Assembly (NCBI GenBank): GCA_977006965.1
Contig: OZ345355.1
Span: 3,472,001 to 3,536,000 of the forward strand
Source of the DNA: Phymatolithon calcareum
Lineage: Eukaryota; Rhodophyta; Florideophyceae; Hapalidiales
DNA: 64,000 nt
Direction: 5' to 3'
The translations under genes and the position numbers were made by a program. How positions within the stretch are numbered: the stretch's first letter is position 1; every line of letters begins with the position of its first letter. Below are positions 1 to 11,299 of this stretch, piece by piece. The notes under the pieces were generated by a model. The model was not told where the DNA came from. It searched no databases and saw only the letters and a program-made list of their open reading frames with translations.

Positions 1-146
1 TGATCGATACAGCTAAGTAGATGATAGCACATGAATAGGCCCATTGTTGAAACCGTTTGGAGTCCAACGGCTCAATCTCGTCTTTATTTAACAAAGCAAG
101 AAGTAGCCATGGCCCAAGTTTCAGAGATGTTTTGATGGCATACAGA

Positions 147-667
147 ACGTACTCTGGGTATTACTAGAACAAAGACCACGTACTGGACATAAGGTAAGTA
201 CGTTGATTCTTGCATCCGATTAATGTGCTGTGTCTAATGTTCTTTCTTTCTTTATTGCAGATGACGTCAATTTTTAAGTTAACGCCTAAACTTGCTCTCG
301 AGCAAGTTCTCTTCGTTCAAATATTGGATTATCGCTACGGGGTTCTCTCTGCACAGATCTTCTACCGTTTTGCTCCGAACTCTGCCGATGAATTTCCGTC
401 GACTAACAGCCCGACCCGAACAATGTAGGATCATATGTTCCACAGTTTCCTTCACAACATACGGGCATTTCTTGCACATTGGGTCGTGAGGAAGTGGCTC
501 ATTCTCGTTGTGTCTATGGTGAAAGCTGGCGACGATTCGACAGCAATTAGTTATGAGCTGGTTGAGTATTACCTCAGCCCGTCTATGTGAGATGTGCATC
601 TACGTACTCTGCGTATTATTAGAAAAAAGACCACGTACTGAACGTGAGGTGAGCACGTTGATTCCCT
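147..667. repeat. Diverged direct repeat pair flanking a LINE scrap
   Basis: About 65 bp beginning ACGTACTCTG at 147 recurs at 602 in the same orientation. Shared blocks include AAGACCACGTACTG and CACGTTGATTC or its variant, with roughly 85-90% identity by eye. The LINE C-terminal fragment lies between the copies. The first copy runs into a GTAAGT followed 60 bp later by a pyrimidine-rich TTTCTTTCTTTATTGCAG, which looks like a short intron. What the repeat belongs to is unknown. Confidence 0.55.
279..599 (-). pseudogene. C-terminal fragment of a non-LTR (LINE) polyprotein
   Basis: A 106-residue frame containing CKKCPYVVKETVEHMILHC, that is Cys-x2-Cys followed by ETxEHM and His-Cys. This arrangement is typical of the C-terminal zinc-binding tail of LINE reverse transcriptase polyproteins of the Jockey/R1/I/Tad type. 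No RT domain is present upstream on the minus strand within the window, so this is an isolated 3' piece. It sits between two direct repeats (147 and 602). Assignment rests on the Cys/His pattern and its spacing; the clade cannot be fixed from a fragment this short. Confidence 0.6.
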
Positions 668-850
668 CAACATTCTGCTCAACTCCCCCCTCCCCCCCAT
701 AACATTCACCTGGTGCAATGTTCATCTACTTCGATCAACAGTATTAGGTGCGACCAATTCGAATTGCAATTCAGCTCGAAGAACCAATTTGGGTGGAATT
801 GGGAAAAATTGCAATTAAATTGATAGCAATGGAATTGGCGCAACCCCTGG
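668..850. other. Spacer, no gene seen
   Basis: Low-complexity stretch with a C-run (about 686-700) and an AT-rich patch with repeated AATTG words (about 758-835). No coding or RNA feature is supported. Confidence 0.4.
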
Positions 851-854
851 CGAC

Positions 855-2607
855 AGGATTATTTCTGAAAACGAATGTTGCATAGACCCTGACAGCCTGG
901 AGGGGCTGTAGGAAATGAATATGCCGAAAACGGCCTAAGAGCTTGCGCAATTCATATACTGCTGTCCCTGGATGTCAATCGCCATCCCTAACTTTACAGA
1001 AAGGATCTTGCCCGTCAATAAGGTGCTCGAAGAGGCGTATCATAATTCCGGTCAGCGGACGAACCGTTCCATTCAAAATATTGCACTCAGCAGTCTATCA
1101 TGGGGGCGTGACCACGAAACTTCATTCACTAATCTACAAGACAGCCTGCAGAGAGCAATAACACTCGCACACCCCGACTCGAAGAAGAACACTTGCATTT
1201 TCAAAGATGCCTCCGATTGTTATTGGTACGATGTTGTCACCCACTGCGAAAAGTCCACACTTTTTCTTCCTTTCGTTGAACAGAAGCACTTTACGCTCGC
1301 GTTCCTCGGTAGTGAGTTTAAAAAAGCACAACTCAAATGGTCTTCCTTTGAAAAGAAGGGTTTGCGATTTTTCAAACGTTTGACTTGCTGGAATATATAC
1401 TCTTGGGGCACCCAAACGTACACGTTTTCACGGATCATCGAAACCTATTGTTCATTTTTGCACCGCTCTCGCTTGAACCGGCACTAGGACGACATATCGT
1501 ATCCAAGGTTCAGTGATAGGCTCTCTTTTTGTCTATGTTTGACTACGTTATCGAACACATTAAGGGCGATGAAAATGTGTTTGCGGACATCCTGATCCGT
1601 TGGGCTCGAGGTTATCGAAATGAAGGAACTCATAACTCGGCCAATTGCAGCATTCTGCTACAAGAGGCACAGCAAATCATTCCCGCTGCAGATTCATTGG
1701 TCTGGTCTGATATTGACGCACTTAGCGGCTCGCAATCTTCACATTCTCCTCTGACAGGAATTCGATTTAACGAATCGGACAAGTTCTGGAAGAAGAATGA
1801 TTCGATATGGGTTCCTGCCCAGGATTTAGAGCTTCAATTCAAACTAATCGTCGCTTCTCATTGCGGAACGATTGGACATCGGGAACAAGATGCAACTCTA
1901 AGCATTTTGCTAGAGAGATTTTGGTGTAAGACCATAGAGAAGGATGTGGTTGCGCTCGTCAAAGGTTGCCTACACTGCATCATGACAAGGACCGGCGAAA
2001 TTGTACCACGACCTCTCGGACATGAGCTGCACGGAGAGCGCCATAATGAAGTCGTTCATATGGACTTCCTCTACATGGGATCAGGCACAGATAGCAAGAG
2101 GTATATGCTGCTCATTCGAGATGACCTCTCATCTTACATTTGGGTTTGGCCCACTGAGTCATGCACTGCAGAATCGCCCGCCGAAGCGCTATGTGTTTGG
2201 ATCGGCGTTTCGGAACGATGGACTGGCTGGTTAGCGATCAAGCGTCCTATTTCAAGAACAAGCTACTGCATGAGCTTACTGAAGAGATCCGAGCGAACCA
2301 CCATTTTACAACGGCGTATTCCCCATGGGCTAATGGGTCTGTCGAGCGTGTTTGCTGCGAAGTACTACGAGCGTGCAAAGCTTTATCAAGTGAATGGAGA
2401 CTGGCGCCGCGCGACTGGCCTTCTATCACCGAGGCCATACAAAGCGTTATCAATCATGCACCGTCTAAGCGTCTTGGGTTGCGAGACCCGTCAGTACCAG
2501 GCGTGTACCGTACTCCTCTCGAAGTTTTCACTGATCATCAACCTGCGAGGCTATTGATGCGTGCTTTGCCGTTATCTAAATTCGCAAAAGCCTACACCGC
2601 AGATTAG
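855..2607 (+). pseudogene. Ty3/gypsy copy 1: truncated RT thumb, RNase H and integrase
   Basis: Remains of a gypsy pol read in several plus-strand frames. Homology to copy 2 starts near 855 with a segment matching the post-palm part of RT, but carrying in-frame TAG and TAA. RNase H follows (about 1195-1500): a KDASDCYW-type first Asp, then LGSEFKKAQLKWSSFEKK, then a shifted frame with FTDHRNL. The segment ending IEHIKGDENVFADIL (about 1530-1600) is the RNase H C-terminus. Integrase follows: an HHCC zinc region (about 1855-1985), then the core with Asp in HMDFLYMG, Asp in SDQASYFKN and Glu in NGSVERV. All three catalytic positions survive, but a frameshift near 2200 separates the first from the others. 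gag, protease and the RT palm are missing, so this copy is 5'-truncated. Confidence 0.85.
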
Positions 2608-2663
2608 GTGGGTCGCGTCGGATCACGAAGGTTATTTCCGACTGGGTCTTTGAAGTCGAGAAT

Positions 2664-3035
2664 TTGCTGAACGGCAGTAGCGAAATTGTTCATGCTCGAC
2701 GCCTGCATTTGTATCGAGCCGATATGGATGGACTAGCGGTCATCCCTGCTCTAATAAAAGCTGCTGAACATTCTGAAGCCGTCTATGAGACCGCTCATGC
2801 TCTCCAAGCAATCCGAGATGTCTACGGAAATCTAGAAGTGCAAGTTGAATGGGCTGGGCTGTCGGATGTTCAAGACTGGACTTGGGAATCGCTATCGCAA
2901 ATGCATATAGATCTACCTGGCTTGCTTGAAGATTTTCTTCACACAAGTGAGAGCCGGAATCTGAAGCGTCGTACACTCGAGCAGTGCAATCTGAACAATT
3001 ACGCATTGCCCTCCATACAGAGGACTAAAGCATAA
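2664..3035 (+). pseudogene. Ty3/gypsy copy 1 C-terminal chromodomain
   Basis: 123-residue frame following the integrase after a short frame break. The segment LEVQVEWAGLSDVQDWTWE, followed by a helix ending in LLEDFL, has the W-x-G...D-x-T-W-E core of a chromodomain. In chromoviruses this module follows integrase and steers integration to marked chromatin. The start shown is simply the first available codon; the natural protein would be continuous with integrase. Copy 2 has the matching module at 7775-8143, which confirms the family. Confidence 0.75.
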
Positions 3036-3041
3036 GGGCAC

Positions 3042-3407
3042 TGTAACACCCTGCTCTTTCACACGTCGAGAAAGCGCGAGAGAACTGGTGATCGGCTGAA
3101 GGGACGTCAACGCGATATCTTCGCTGTCTCTAAGCTGGCATCTAGGGATATCGGTTGCAGTGACCCTTCCTGGGCTCTGCTATCTCTGTCAGTAGAGTAC
3201 TCTTCCATATGGGTACCGGAAGGTCCACGCAGAAGAGAGGCCTACAGAAGTTACTCTTAAGACGTGATCCAATCAAGATGTTGGTTTTTGCATATCTTGG
3301 GATTACCTGAACACTGGGGTCTTACTCCTGCCTTTGCCACATTGGTAATCGAGCTGATTACTACTTAAACACAATAAAGGCAGCGTCATCGGGAAAGAGC
3401 AACCGCA
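3042..3407 (+). repeat. Candidate single LTR shared by gypsy copies 1 and 2
   Basis: Starts TGTAACACCC 7 bp after the chromodomain stop of copy 1 and ends ACCGCA. It is followed directly by TGGCGACC, which could be a primer-binding site since these start with TGG. It holds an AATAAA near 3372. It is the only LTR-sized interval between the 3' end of copy 1 and gag of copy 2. Boundaries are read from TG...CA and context only; I did not find a second copy to prove them. Confidence 0.45.
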
Positions 3408-3509
3408 TGGCGACCTAGCCTCTCAATCTCTACTGTTACCATCTTTTCCTTCACCCTGAAACGCCGTGAGGCTTTAGAACAGAAAGTTGGGAATTCTCAA
3501 ACAAATGAC

Positions 3510-4046
3510 ATGGAAGAGAATGCAGACCAGGACATTGCACGTTCACCTGGCTCACGCTCCGTCTTCCAGCCCTTCACACATTCGGTTCTGAATAGTCTAG
3601 ATCCGAAGAAAGTCACTGCGTTCATCAAAGAGCGAGAGCGCTACGAAATCGAAGTCACCGAGTAGCAAAAAGAAGTGCCATCTATGGTCTTTGCCTCGTA
3701 CAAGATATCCTTATACTTGTCACTCCTCAAGACTCTGCACTTCTTAAGAAAATTTGACACAATTGCACCGGGTACTAACTGGCAAGACCTCACCTCCGAA
3801 CACATTCAAGAGTTTATCAAAAGCTTGATGAAGAAGGACACGGGAAACTATGATCCACCCCTAACCGAGAAAGCTATATCTGGTCTCCGCGTGCAAATGA
3901 GTATCGCTGACCCGGAGGCTCGAATCCTCGAGTTTGCCGCAAATGCTTTTGAGAGACTTGGTCAAATCGGCTGTGAGTCATTCAAAAAGAACAACAATAA
4001 GAAACTACTAGGCTGCTACAGAACAAACTCTGCCCAGCATGACTGA
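3510..4046 (+). pseudogene. gag: Ty3/gypsy copy 2 gag
   Basis: ATG at 3510 opens a frame that reads through one in-frame TAG at 3663-3665 and ends at 4046. It includes LNSLDPKKVTAFIKERERYE and, after the stop, EKAISGLRVQMSIADPEARI, both resembling gag of chromodomain gypsy elements in protists. Further gag-like sequence in a different frame continues to about 4200. No zinc knuckle is visible, so the C-terminal nucleocapsid part is lost or lies in broken frames. It belongs with the protease and pol pieces that follow on the same strand. Confidence 0.65.
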
Positions 4047-4246
4047 AGAACGTTATGGCCAAAGCCCTCGAGTACCAGAACAATATTCGCGAGGACGTCA
4101 AATTATACATCCAAACGGTTTGTCGCGAAGCAGTCTTAACAGAGCTGCAAGCCGGAAGACAAAAAGACTATGACGAACGGCAAGCTGGATTGGGTCTCAA
4201 GTGGGAGTGACAAAACACACAGTGGGTCGACAAAAAAGGCACAAGG

Positions 4247-5017
4247 GTGGAAAAAGGGGCTGACAAAAGCAATATCAAGATCATTCCTCTTTGCCTTCTT
4301 CCTCGGCATGCGCGCGAAAATAAGAGGCACTACATGCGTGACGGTGACGCTGGAACGAAAGAAGAAGGGCAAAAGATTGTACAAGAATACAAGAGCAAGA
4401 AGACTGTGAAGGCTTTGAAGAGTAACTCAGACACTCCTCTACTCACAATCTCAAATCTAGTTCGAGCCACATTCGATCATTCGATCACTCGGCTGTTATG
4501 TACCGATAATGGATCGGACATCAGCCTGTTACCGAAAGACCTCTTCGAGGAACTCATAAGTAAGAACCCGGAAATCCATATGGACAGGTTCATAGATATG
4601 AATAAATTCCAACTTGCCGCACTAAAGGAAAAGGATGGAAATCCACTGTTCGTTGCATGCGATTGCCTGGCCCGCTTCAATATCGACTTGCATGTACGAC
4701 ATGGAAGCACCGTCACCCTTCGCAATGTTATCTGGTATGTTTCCGCGCAAGAGGTTGGCGAACAGCTTCTCGGGAGGCTGGTGCTCGAAGCACTAGGACT
4801 GAACAAGACGTCCATCTTTGCCGCAGCTTGTGATAGGCACGGCGGCGAATTCGACGCTGACGACATTGAACAATTCGAACAGCCCCGAGAGGGATCTGTC
4901 TCGCGAGTACTTCTGGACGGCATATTTCATTCCGATAAGGCCGCGACCGAAGATGCTGATGATGATGGAACATGCCTCGACCTTGGTGAGGACACTGCAG
5001 AAGAAACGAAGCATTAG
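4247..5017 (+). pseudogene. Ty3/gypsy copy 2 protease region
   Basis: 256-residue open frame. The segment LLCTDNGSDISLLPKDLFEE (about 4495-4555) is the aspartic-protease active-site region. The usual D-S/T-G triad reads D-N-G here, so the active-site Ser/Thr seems to be replaced by Asn. An acidic linker with DADDDGTCLDLGED closes the frame. In the intact family this part lies between gag and RT in one polyprotein. The N-terminal third (about 4247-4440) is lysine-rich linker. The opposite-strand ORFs here are shadows. Confidence 0.65.
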
Positions 5018-5073
5018 CACAACTGATACGATACGCCAAGGCAAACGGTCTTAGCGAAGATGGAGAGGAGCGT

Positions 5074-5992
5074 TTGCAGAAATTGTTTCATATCTGCTCT
5101 GACATTTTTCGTATTCGTCTCGGAAATGACCCTCCTGCATTGGTTGCACCAATGGAAGTCAGTTTGAAACCCGACGCACAGCTGGTCATGGCTAAGTCAC
5201 GGAGGTTCTCCGCGGAACAATGGAACTTCATCAAGAAATATATTGGAAAGCTGCAAGACTATGGCACGGCTCAGATCAACAGGAATTCCTCGTGGGCAGC
5301 AGCAGCATTACGCGTTACTAAACCGGCGCAAGCAAAATTTCGCCTAACTTTTGACCTGCGACCCGCCAACGCCGCAACAGTTCCAATTGTGTGGCCACTG
5401 CCACACATTGACTCGGAGCTTGCAGATTTGGCTGAAAGTACCTGCTTCGCTAAGATCGACTTTCCGTCTAGTTACTGGCAGCTTCCATTGGCGGAATCCT
5501 CCCAAGATATGACACCCAAGGGATTTTTAAAACAACATGAACATTACAAGAGGCCCGAAACAGTTCTGGTAACTTTCAGTCCCACGTTGAACAGTGCTTC
5601 TCCTCCATCCCGGACCATCTAAAGTCCTGGCTCGACGAATTTTAATTCACGAGGAGATCCAGGAAACGCCAATCGATGCGCTCGAAATATTTTTTCAAGA
5701 GTGCCGGGAACGCAGACTGAAAATCTCCGCCCTAAAAACGGTCCTGTTCGCCGCAAAGGTTTGTTGGTGCGGCCGTGTGATTGACAAGGAAGGGGTTTAC
5801 GTTGACCCCACCCACATCAGTGGAATCAAAAATGCACAACCGCTTATCAATGCTGCTGAGCTCTGCCAATATGTACATTGTCTACAATGGATATCGTTTT
5901 GTATACCTGACTTCGCGCAACGAATTCGGCCTCTCCGCGATATCGTCGAAAAGTCATACGCGATGGCGGAATCGCTTAAAAAAGGTACATAA
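5074..5992 (+). pseudogene. Ty3/gypsy copy 2 reverse transcriptase (two frames)
   Basis: The first frame (5074-5622) carries the fingers and first palm part: FRLTFDLRPANAATVP, then WPLPHIDSELADLAESTCFA with the first catalytic Asp in KIDF. Shortly after SSQDMTPKGF the expected segment up to the second catalytic motif is compressed, so a deletion is likely. The frame then shifts: at 5628-5642 the sequence codes W-L-D-E-F followed by a stop. This sits where the (Y/F/W)LDD box should be, so the second Asp has become Glu. The second frame (5594-5992) carries the thumb (FFQECRERRLKISALKT, RVIDKEGVYVDP). The enzyme is certainly dead. Confidence 0.8.
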
Positions 5993-6002
5993 ATCGAATT
6001 TC

Positions 6003-6437
6003 ACCTTTAAGTATTCAATGGGGACAAGAGCACCTGAACGCTTTCAAAGATCTACAAGAAGGACTTAGCGAAATTATCCGACTCTCACACCGAAACACGG
6101 CGAAAGCTCTTTGTGTAGACACCGACGCATCACAGATGAGATGGGCCGCTGTAATAACGCAATGCATGAAAAAGATCTGAACTTGTCCGTCAATGAGCAG
6201 CGTCACGAGCCCGTAGTGTTCCTTAGCGCCGATTTTAAGGGATCAGAAACGCGGTGGACGACTTTTGAAAAAGATGCCTTCGCTATCTGCCCAGTGTATC
6301 GGAAAACGGACTACATGTTTGTCACCGAGACTAATGTGCGACTTTTCACGGACCATAGGAACTTGATTTTCGTGTGCAACCCACGAGCGGTGGAGCCCAG
6401 ATTAGGGCGCCATGTCATCAGAACACTGCAACGCTGA
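6003..6437 (+). pseudogene. Ty3/gypsy copy 2 RNase H
   Basis: Pieces in more than one frame. One frame (about 6112-6170) reads VDTDASQMRWAAVITQC, the first strand with its catalytic Asp. The frame at 6111-6437 continues PVVFLSADFKGSETRWTTFEK and LFTDHRNL, ending GRHVIRTLQR. This is standard gypsy RNase H and matches copy 1 segment by segment. A frame change inside the domain makes it non-functional as it stands. Confidence 0.75.
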
Positions 6438-6519
6438 AACTTGTCCCTTTCATGTTTTATCTTCTCTGTCGAACTCATCGAGGGAGATCGCAACATCTTC
6501 GCCGACATGATTTCGCGCT

Positions 6520-6895
6520 GGTACCATGGGTACAGAAGACGTCCAGTGGCTTTGAAAGGCTAAACCAATTAATCCTGGAAAAGGATATCGTCGAATCTAC
6601 ACTCTGGGATGACTTCGAATGGCCAAGTCTCACACTGATTGCAAAAGAGCAGGTCAAACACATGAATACCAAGCCGCATTGTGCTATATTGGATGATGCG
6701 AATGTATTACGCGTCATCGACCGCGTCTGGGTACCCGACTCATCTACTGAGCAGCACTGGAAGTTGCTGATAATCTCGCATTGTGGCGACGCTGGACACC
6801 GCGGAATCGAATCTACGATAAGCGCTCTCAAGGAGTTTTGCGCCTGGTCGAGCATGGAGGCCGATGCCCAAGAATTTGTTCGGAATTGCATTCAT
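6520..6895 (+). pseudogene. Ty3/gypsy copy 2 integrase zinc-binding domain
   Basis: Within the open frame 6374-6898. WVPDSSTEQHWKLLIISHCG, followed by DAGHRGIEST and then EFVRNCIH, keeps the two His and the first Cys of the HHCC fold. The second Cys lies beyond a TGA at the end of this frame. It corresponds to 1830-1985 of copy 1. Confidence 0.75.
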
Positions 6896-6970
6896 TGAAT
6901 CACATCTAAATCCGGGCTCAAAATTCCTCGGTCGCCATCACTAACCACACACGCAAGCCTTCCGAATGAA

Positions 6971-7771
6971 GTGCTACACTTCGATTTTTTGTTCATGGAC
7001 ATGGCACTGGTGACCTCAAATATACTTCGCGACGACCTGTCAAGCTACCTATGGCTGTGCCCATCTTCCGTAGCGGATGCTGAATCCGCGGCATGTGTCA
7101 TCCTTCGCTGGATACGTACATTCGCAGGCATTACTGCTAGGATCAGCGACCAAGGAAGTCATTTCAAAAACAAAGTACTGGAAGTCTTTGCCACTACACG
7201 CAACATCCGCCACGATTTCACCGTAGCATACTCCTCGTGGATTAATGGTACCGTTGAAAGCTGCATGCGACACATTCTCGTTGCATGTAAAGCTCTTCTA
7301 TCGGAGTTGAAGCTAGGCCTGCACGACTGGCCACAAGTACTACTATTAGTACAAACTCCTTTGAACGAGGCTCCTCTCAAGCGTCTCGGCAAGTCTCGGC
7401 ACGGAAATGACCTTTACCCGCTCGAATTCATGGCCGCTATTTCTCTAACTCGCTCCCAGCTCCAAGTGTTGGTGACCGAAAAGATGGAAACCAAACCGAT
7501 GTCTGTGTCTGCCGTAAGGGCTGCCCAATTGGTCGACATCGCCTCTGCTCAAGATGCAATGGAAAATATGCATAAGTTAACAGCCGACCGAGTGGATGCG
7601 AACCGCAAGCGCCAAATCGAATTCCGCATCAAGAAAACAAATCTGGTATCCCCCAATTTTGTGATTGGTGACTTTGTCGTTGTGGGATCCATGAAAAAAA
7701 GAAAGCACAAAATCGCATTCCGTTGGAAAGGGCCGCGTCGCGTGACCGCCTGCATTGGTGACTTGGTCTAG
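6971..7771 (+). pseudogene. Ty3/gypsy copy 2 integrase core
   Basis: 266-residue uninterrupted frame with all three catalytic acids: Asp in LHFDFLFMD, Asp in RISDQGSHFKN, Glu in NGTVES. It matches the copy 1 core at 2040-2600 but stays in one frame, so this is the best-preserved piece of the family here. The tail (KKRKHKIAFRWKGPRRVTAC, about 7693-7755) is the GPY/F-like end of gypsy integrase. It stops at 7769-7771, four bases before the chromodomain frame. It cannot act on its own, because protease and RT upstream are broken. Confidence 0.85.
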
Positions 7772-7774
7772 CGC

Positions 7775-8143
7775 GTGACTAGTCTATGCGGAAGTTTTGT
7801 TGAAGTTGTCCACGCCGCTCGTCTTCTTCCATACAGAGCAGCTCTCGATAACACCGAAGTATCTAAGGAGCTTCTTGATCACGCGGCACACACTGAAGCG
7901 GAATATGGAATGGTCGATACAATTAAGGACATTGGCGACGACCCCGAAGGGATCTTCCTACAAGTACAGTGGCTTGGGCTTCCGGACGAAAAAGATTGGA
8001 CGTGGCAAAGGATACTCGAACTCTATAAGGACATTCCCGAACATGTGGCATCGTTTCTCGACACGACAAAGAAAACGAAACTCTCCGTAAAAGCAAAGGC
8101 TCTCGTCAAAGCGTTGAATTGTCCAAACGTGCATTCGGACTGA
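7775..8143 (+). pseudogene. Ty3/gypsy copy 2 chromodomain
   Basis: Frame with FLQVQWLGLPDEKDWTWQRI, then ELYKDIPEHVASFL: the chromodomain core and its closing helix, equivalent to 2664-3035. A basic tail (KKTKLSVKAKALVKALN) follows. It is separated from the integrase by a stop and a one-base frame offset. No matching 3' LTR is obvious downstream; a TGTACCACAC near 8187 is only a weak candidate. Confidence 0.75.
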
Positions 8144-9259
8144 CATTTCACGGTCCTGACAAGTCATGAGGCGGTATAACCGCACATTGTACCACACTCG
8201 ACTCAACGTACCCAAAGCCCGTACTCGGAACTCGTCATCATGATTCTCCTCTCTTTTTCTAACCAGTACCGCATGTGTCCAAGTTGCCGTGATGCACGGC
8301 CCTTTTTCCGAGTACGATATTATCGGCTCCAGTTTGAGCGAGCCAAGACGTAACGTTGCCCACGGAAAAAGTTGTGTCCACGGAGCCTGCTACAAAAACT
8401 ACGGTCTCAATGGTAAACTCAAATCAGACAAATACTCAATCGTACGACTTTTAATTCTCTTTTGGGTAGCCTAGAGCTCCAAATTTCGAAGCTTAAATCA
8501 ACTTCTGCATCCTTTGTTCAATACTTGGTGCTATAGGCTCCTTCGGAATGAACCCATTTATAGAGGGCATGCTTGCCTTTCTTGAGAAAAAACTCAGATT
8601 TTCACCAAAAACGATCAAGGTGGGGACGGAAAGCCCAGCAGAAATCGGTATAGAACACAATCGACATGTCGAACTGCTGAACTCCGGTAAGCGAAATGGA
8701 CTTGTTCAGCTCTTTTGGTGTATTCCAGCTTCCAACGAGTGTTAGAGATCAGTGCACCATTGCGTATTGATTGATATAGACGATAACTATGTATCTTTTG
8801 AATTCAAAAACAGCATTGTGAGGGCGGCTTCACCCATAACACCGACCACGGCAATACCCTTCTTGACTCCCTGTTGGAACTGAACATTTGCGACAAAGTT
8901 GTATCGCAAGATCATTTATCGATTCTGAACGCAGCAAAGCTCTTCAGAACGGCCCTAGCTTACACGTCATGAGAAACAAGTCCCTACTTCAGAAACATGT
9001 CCGCAAAACCATTAGGTGAGGCATCACTGGGGAATCCCAAATGTCCTTTGTTTTATATGGCGCACGTGTTCCGCTTCCTCATAGTGCGGCTGGACCACGA
9101 GGCGGTATGCTCGTGGACAAAATGGAACCCACATCAGAACATTGTTCGAATTTGAATACGGAAAGGTGTTGTCATATTCGATTATTTTGGCGCATATCGG
9201 CTCTTCTATCCTTCCCGCATCACTGAAAGAGCATATACTTCTTCTTTTTCCATCTCATA
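8144..9259. other. Spacer, no gene seen
   Basis: Only short frames (61-65 codons) without recognisable motifs. It may include the decayed 3' LTR of gypsy copy 2 and the 5' leader of the LINE that follows, but I cannot define either. Confidence 0.4.
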
Positions 9260-11190
9260 TCTTCGGTGTCATTGAAATCAATCCGGGACCGCATCGCATT
9301 CTGGAACTCAACTAACGCTCAGTCCGGTATTTGGTCACAAAGCAAAAATTACAAAACTAGTGGAGACGTCTAAGACAGACGTGCTACTTCTGTCCGAAAC
9401 GTGGCCACGTCGCAAAGATAACTCCCCTCGAGTCGCTGGCTTTGGTCTAGCTAATTGCAGGGACAGGGACGACGGTACAACTCTCGGAGGTGGGATGATG
9501 TCATACGCAAGCTTGGATTACCGGTGACATGTCGCGGGTTGATGCTCGGCGAAAAATTCGAAGCCGCCAAGCTGGAGGTGCGCATCCTCCAGAAGCGCCG
9601 GTCAATCCCATTTTCCCGTTTCTACGTGTTCCCGCACGCAGCAGTGCATTTTGTGTGGGAAAACCTAGTGCGAGAGGACCCCTTACAGATCGGATATTTC
9701 CCTCTGCACAGGCCATGGCACCCCGTCAACTATGACACGCATAAATCTCAGGAATTTGAGGAGTACGTAGAACGTACGGGTCATATCGAGCTAAGCGACG
9801 GCTTTCCAACACTGGAAACCGTGCAGAGCCAGCCCGCAGTTGACATCGCTGCCCTCCCGGCGCAGCTCGCAAAACACTTTCTGCCGCCTTCAGACCCATC
9901 CTGACCACCGGCCACGCGATGAGTCGAGGACACGAGAGATTTGGTCATGCCCGATGGTCGTTCAAGAAAGCCGAATGGAAGGAGTTCTCCGAAAAGGCGG
10001 ACGAAGTGCTACAGAAACACCCCGGAAACCAGGACAATATCAACGAAGACAATAGGTGCTTCGTGAGAGCCATAATTGCAGGCGCGGAACATGCAGTCCA
10101 ATTCAGTAACATACGGAGTAAAATGTGATGGACGGACGCTGCTGCGAATGCCGCAGAAGACCAAGCATATCGGAAAAATAACTCCTCGGAGTCATTAAAT
10201 GTCCTAACGCAGGTACGAGCAAGGAGAGATGCCGTTGTCGCAGCCGCGGAACGAGACTCTTGGTGCGAGACACTTCTGAAACGAAAGCTAACCGCAATGG
10301 TTGGCGTCTGCTAGCAGCCATTGAAGGAAAGCTCCGTGCCAAAGCAACTATCTTCCAGATCTGCCGCAAGTCAGATAGGGATCAAGCAGATGACAACGTC
10401 AGATGATACGTCGATGAGACCCGTAACAGAAACAAGGAGCGAGAACTTCAATGGAAGTTGCATTATCTAGTTTCAGTCAGAACAGGACGTAGATCCCTTA
10501 ACCAGGAACCGGAATTCTCAATGCGAGAATTAATGGCTGTAATCGGAGCTATTCCAAGTCGATCCACACCCGGCCTTGATAATGCCGAAGTTGAATTTCT
10601 TCGCAGAATCTCTCCCCTCGCTGCCAACCGTCTCCTAGACCTCATGAACTGAAGCTAGAGAGGAGGGGATACTTCTGCTGCCTGGAAAGAGGCTATTCTT
10701 ATCGGCATCCCGAAGCCCAACGACCCTACGGCATTGCGGCTGACATCTATGGCCAACAGAGTCGCCGAACAACTCGCGGCATTGCTCTTCACGACATGGC
10801 TGGAATCAAGACCCTCTGCAACTCAGACAAGATTTCGGATGTTTCGAGGTACTCAAGAGCACATATCCGCTATGGCTCAACGCACAGCAGATTTCTTTTC
10901 TCGCCGACAGAAATGCACTGCTCTTTTTCTACGATTGCGTGGTAATCCCTGCACTCCTAGCAAAAATGGGAAGCATCGCTTGCCCATCAAATATGCTATG
11001 CTGGATGAGAGCCAAATTGTCGGACCGCCTTTGTAGAGACTCGCTGAACAGAACCGTTGGTAGATTATGGGTATTAGGATGTGGCTTGCCACAAGGAAGC
11101 TCACTTTTTCCAAGCCTGCGGAACGATTACATAATGGATCTGGATGTCATGGTATAATTCAGCTTTTGGCGACGACACAAGCTTCCATAC
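9260..11190 (+). pseudogene. Decayed non-LTR retrotransposon (endonuclease plus RT), family B
   Basis: Plus-strand LINE read in several frames. The AP-endonuclease start appears as TDVLLLSETWPRR at 9375-9413, the classic D-x-L-L-L-S-E-T-W block, followed by a GGG segment near 9490. A basic linker follows (about 9919-10130, GHERFGHARWSFKKAEWKEF). RT begins at about 10515 with FSMRELMAVIGAIPSRSTPG. WKEAILIGIPKPNDPTALRL (about 10682-10740) is RT block 1, GCGLPQGSS (about 11079-11105) the PQG block, and AFGDDTS (11162-11182) the catalytic xxDD box. Many stops and shifts make it dead. It is distinct from the LINE family at 28.5-40.5 kb, which has FADD and GSPFS blocks. Confidence 0.7.
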
Positions 11191-11299
11191 AGTAGGTCGC
11201 AATTGAGACAAAGTCACGTCGAAACTCAATCAAGCGGCGGGTGCATCACATGTGGTATCAGACAAAAGTTTGGTGTGTGCAAGACATCGATTTCTAACT

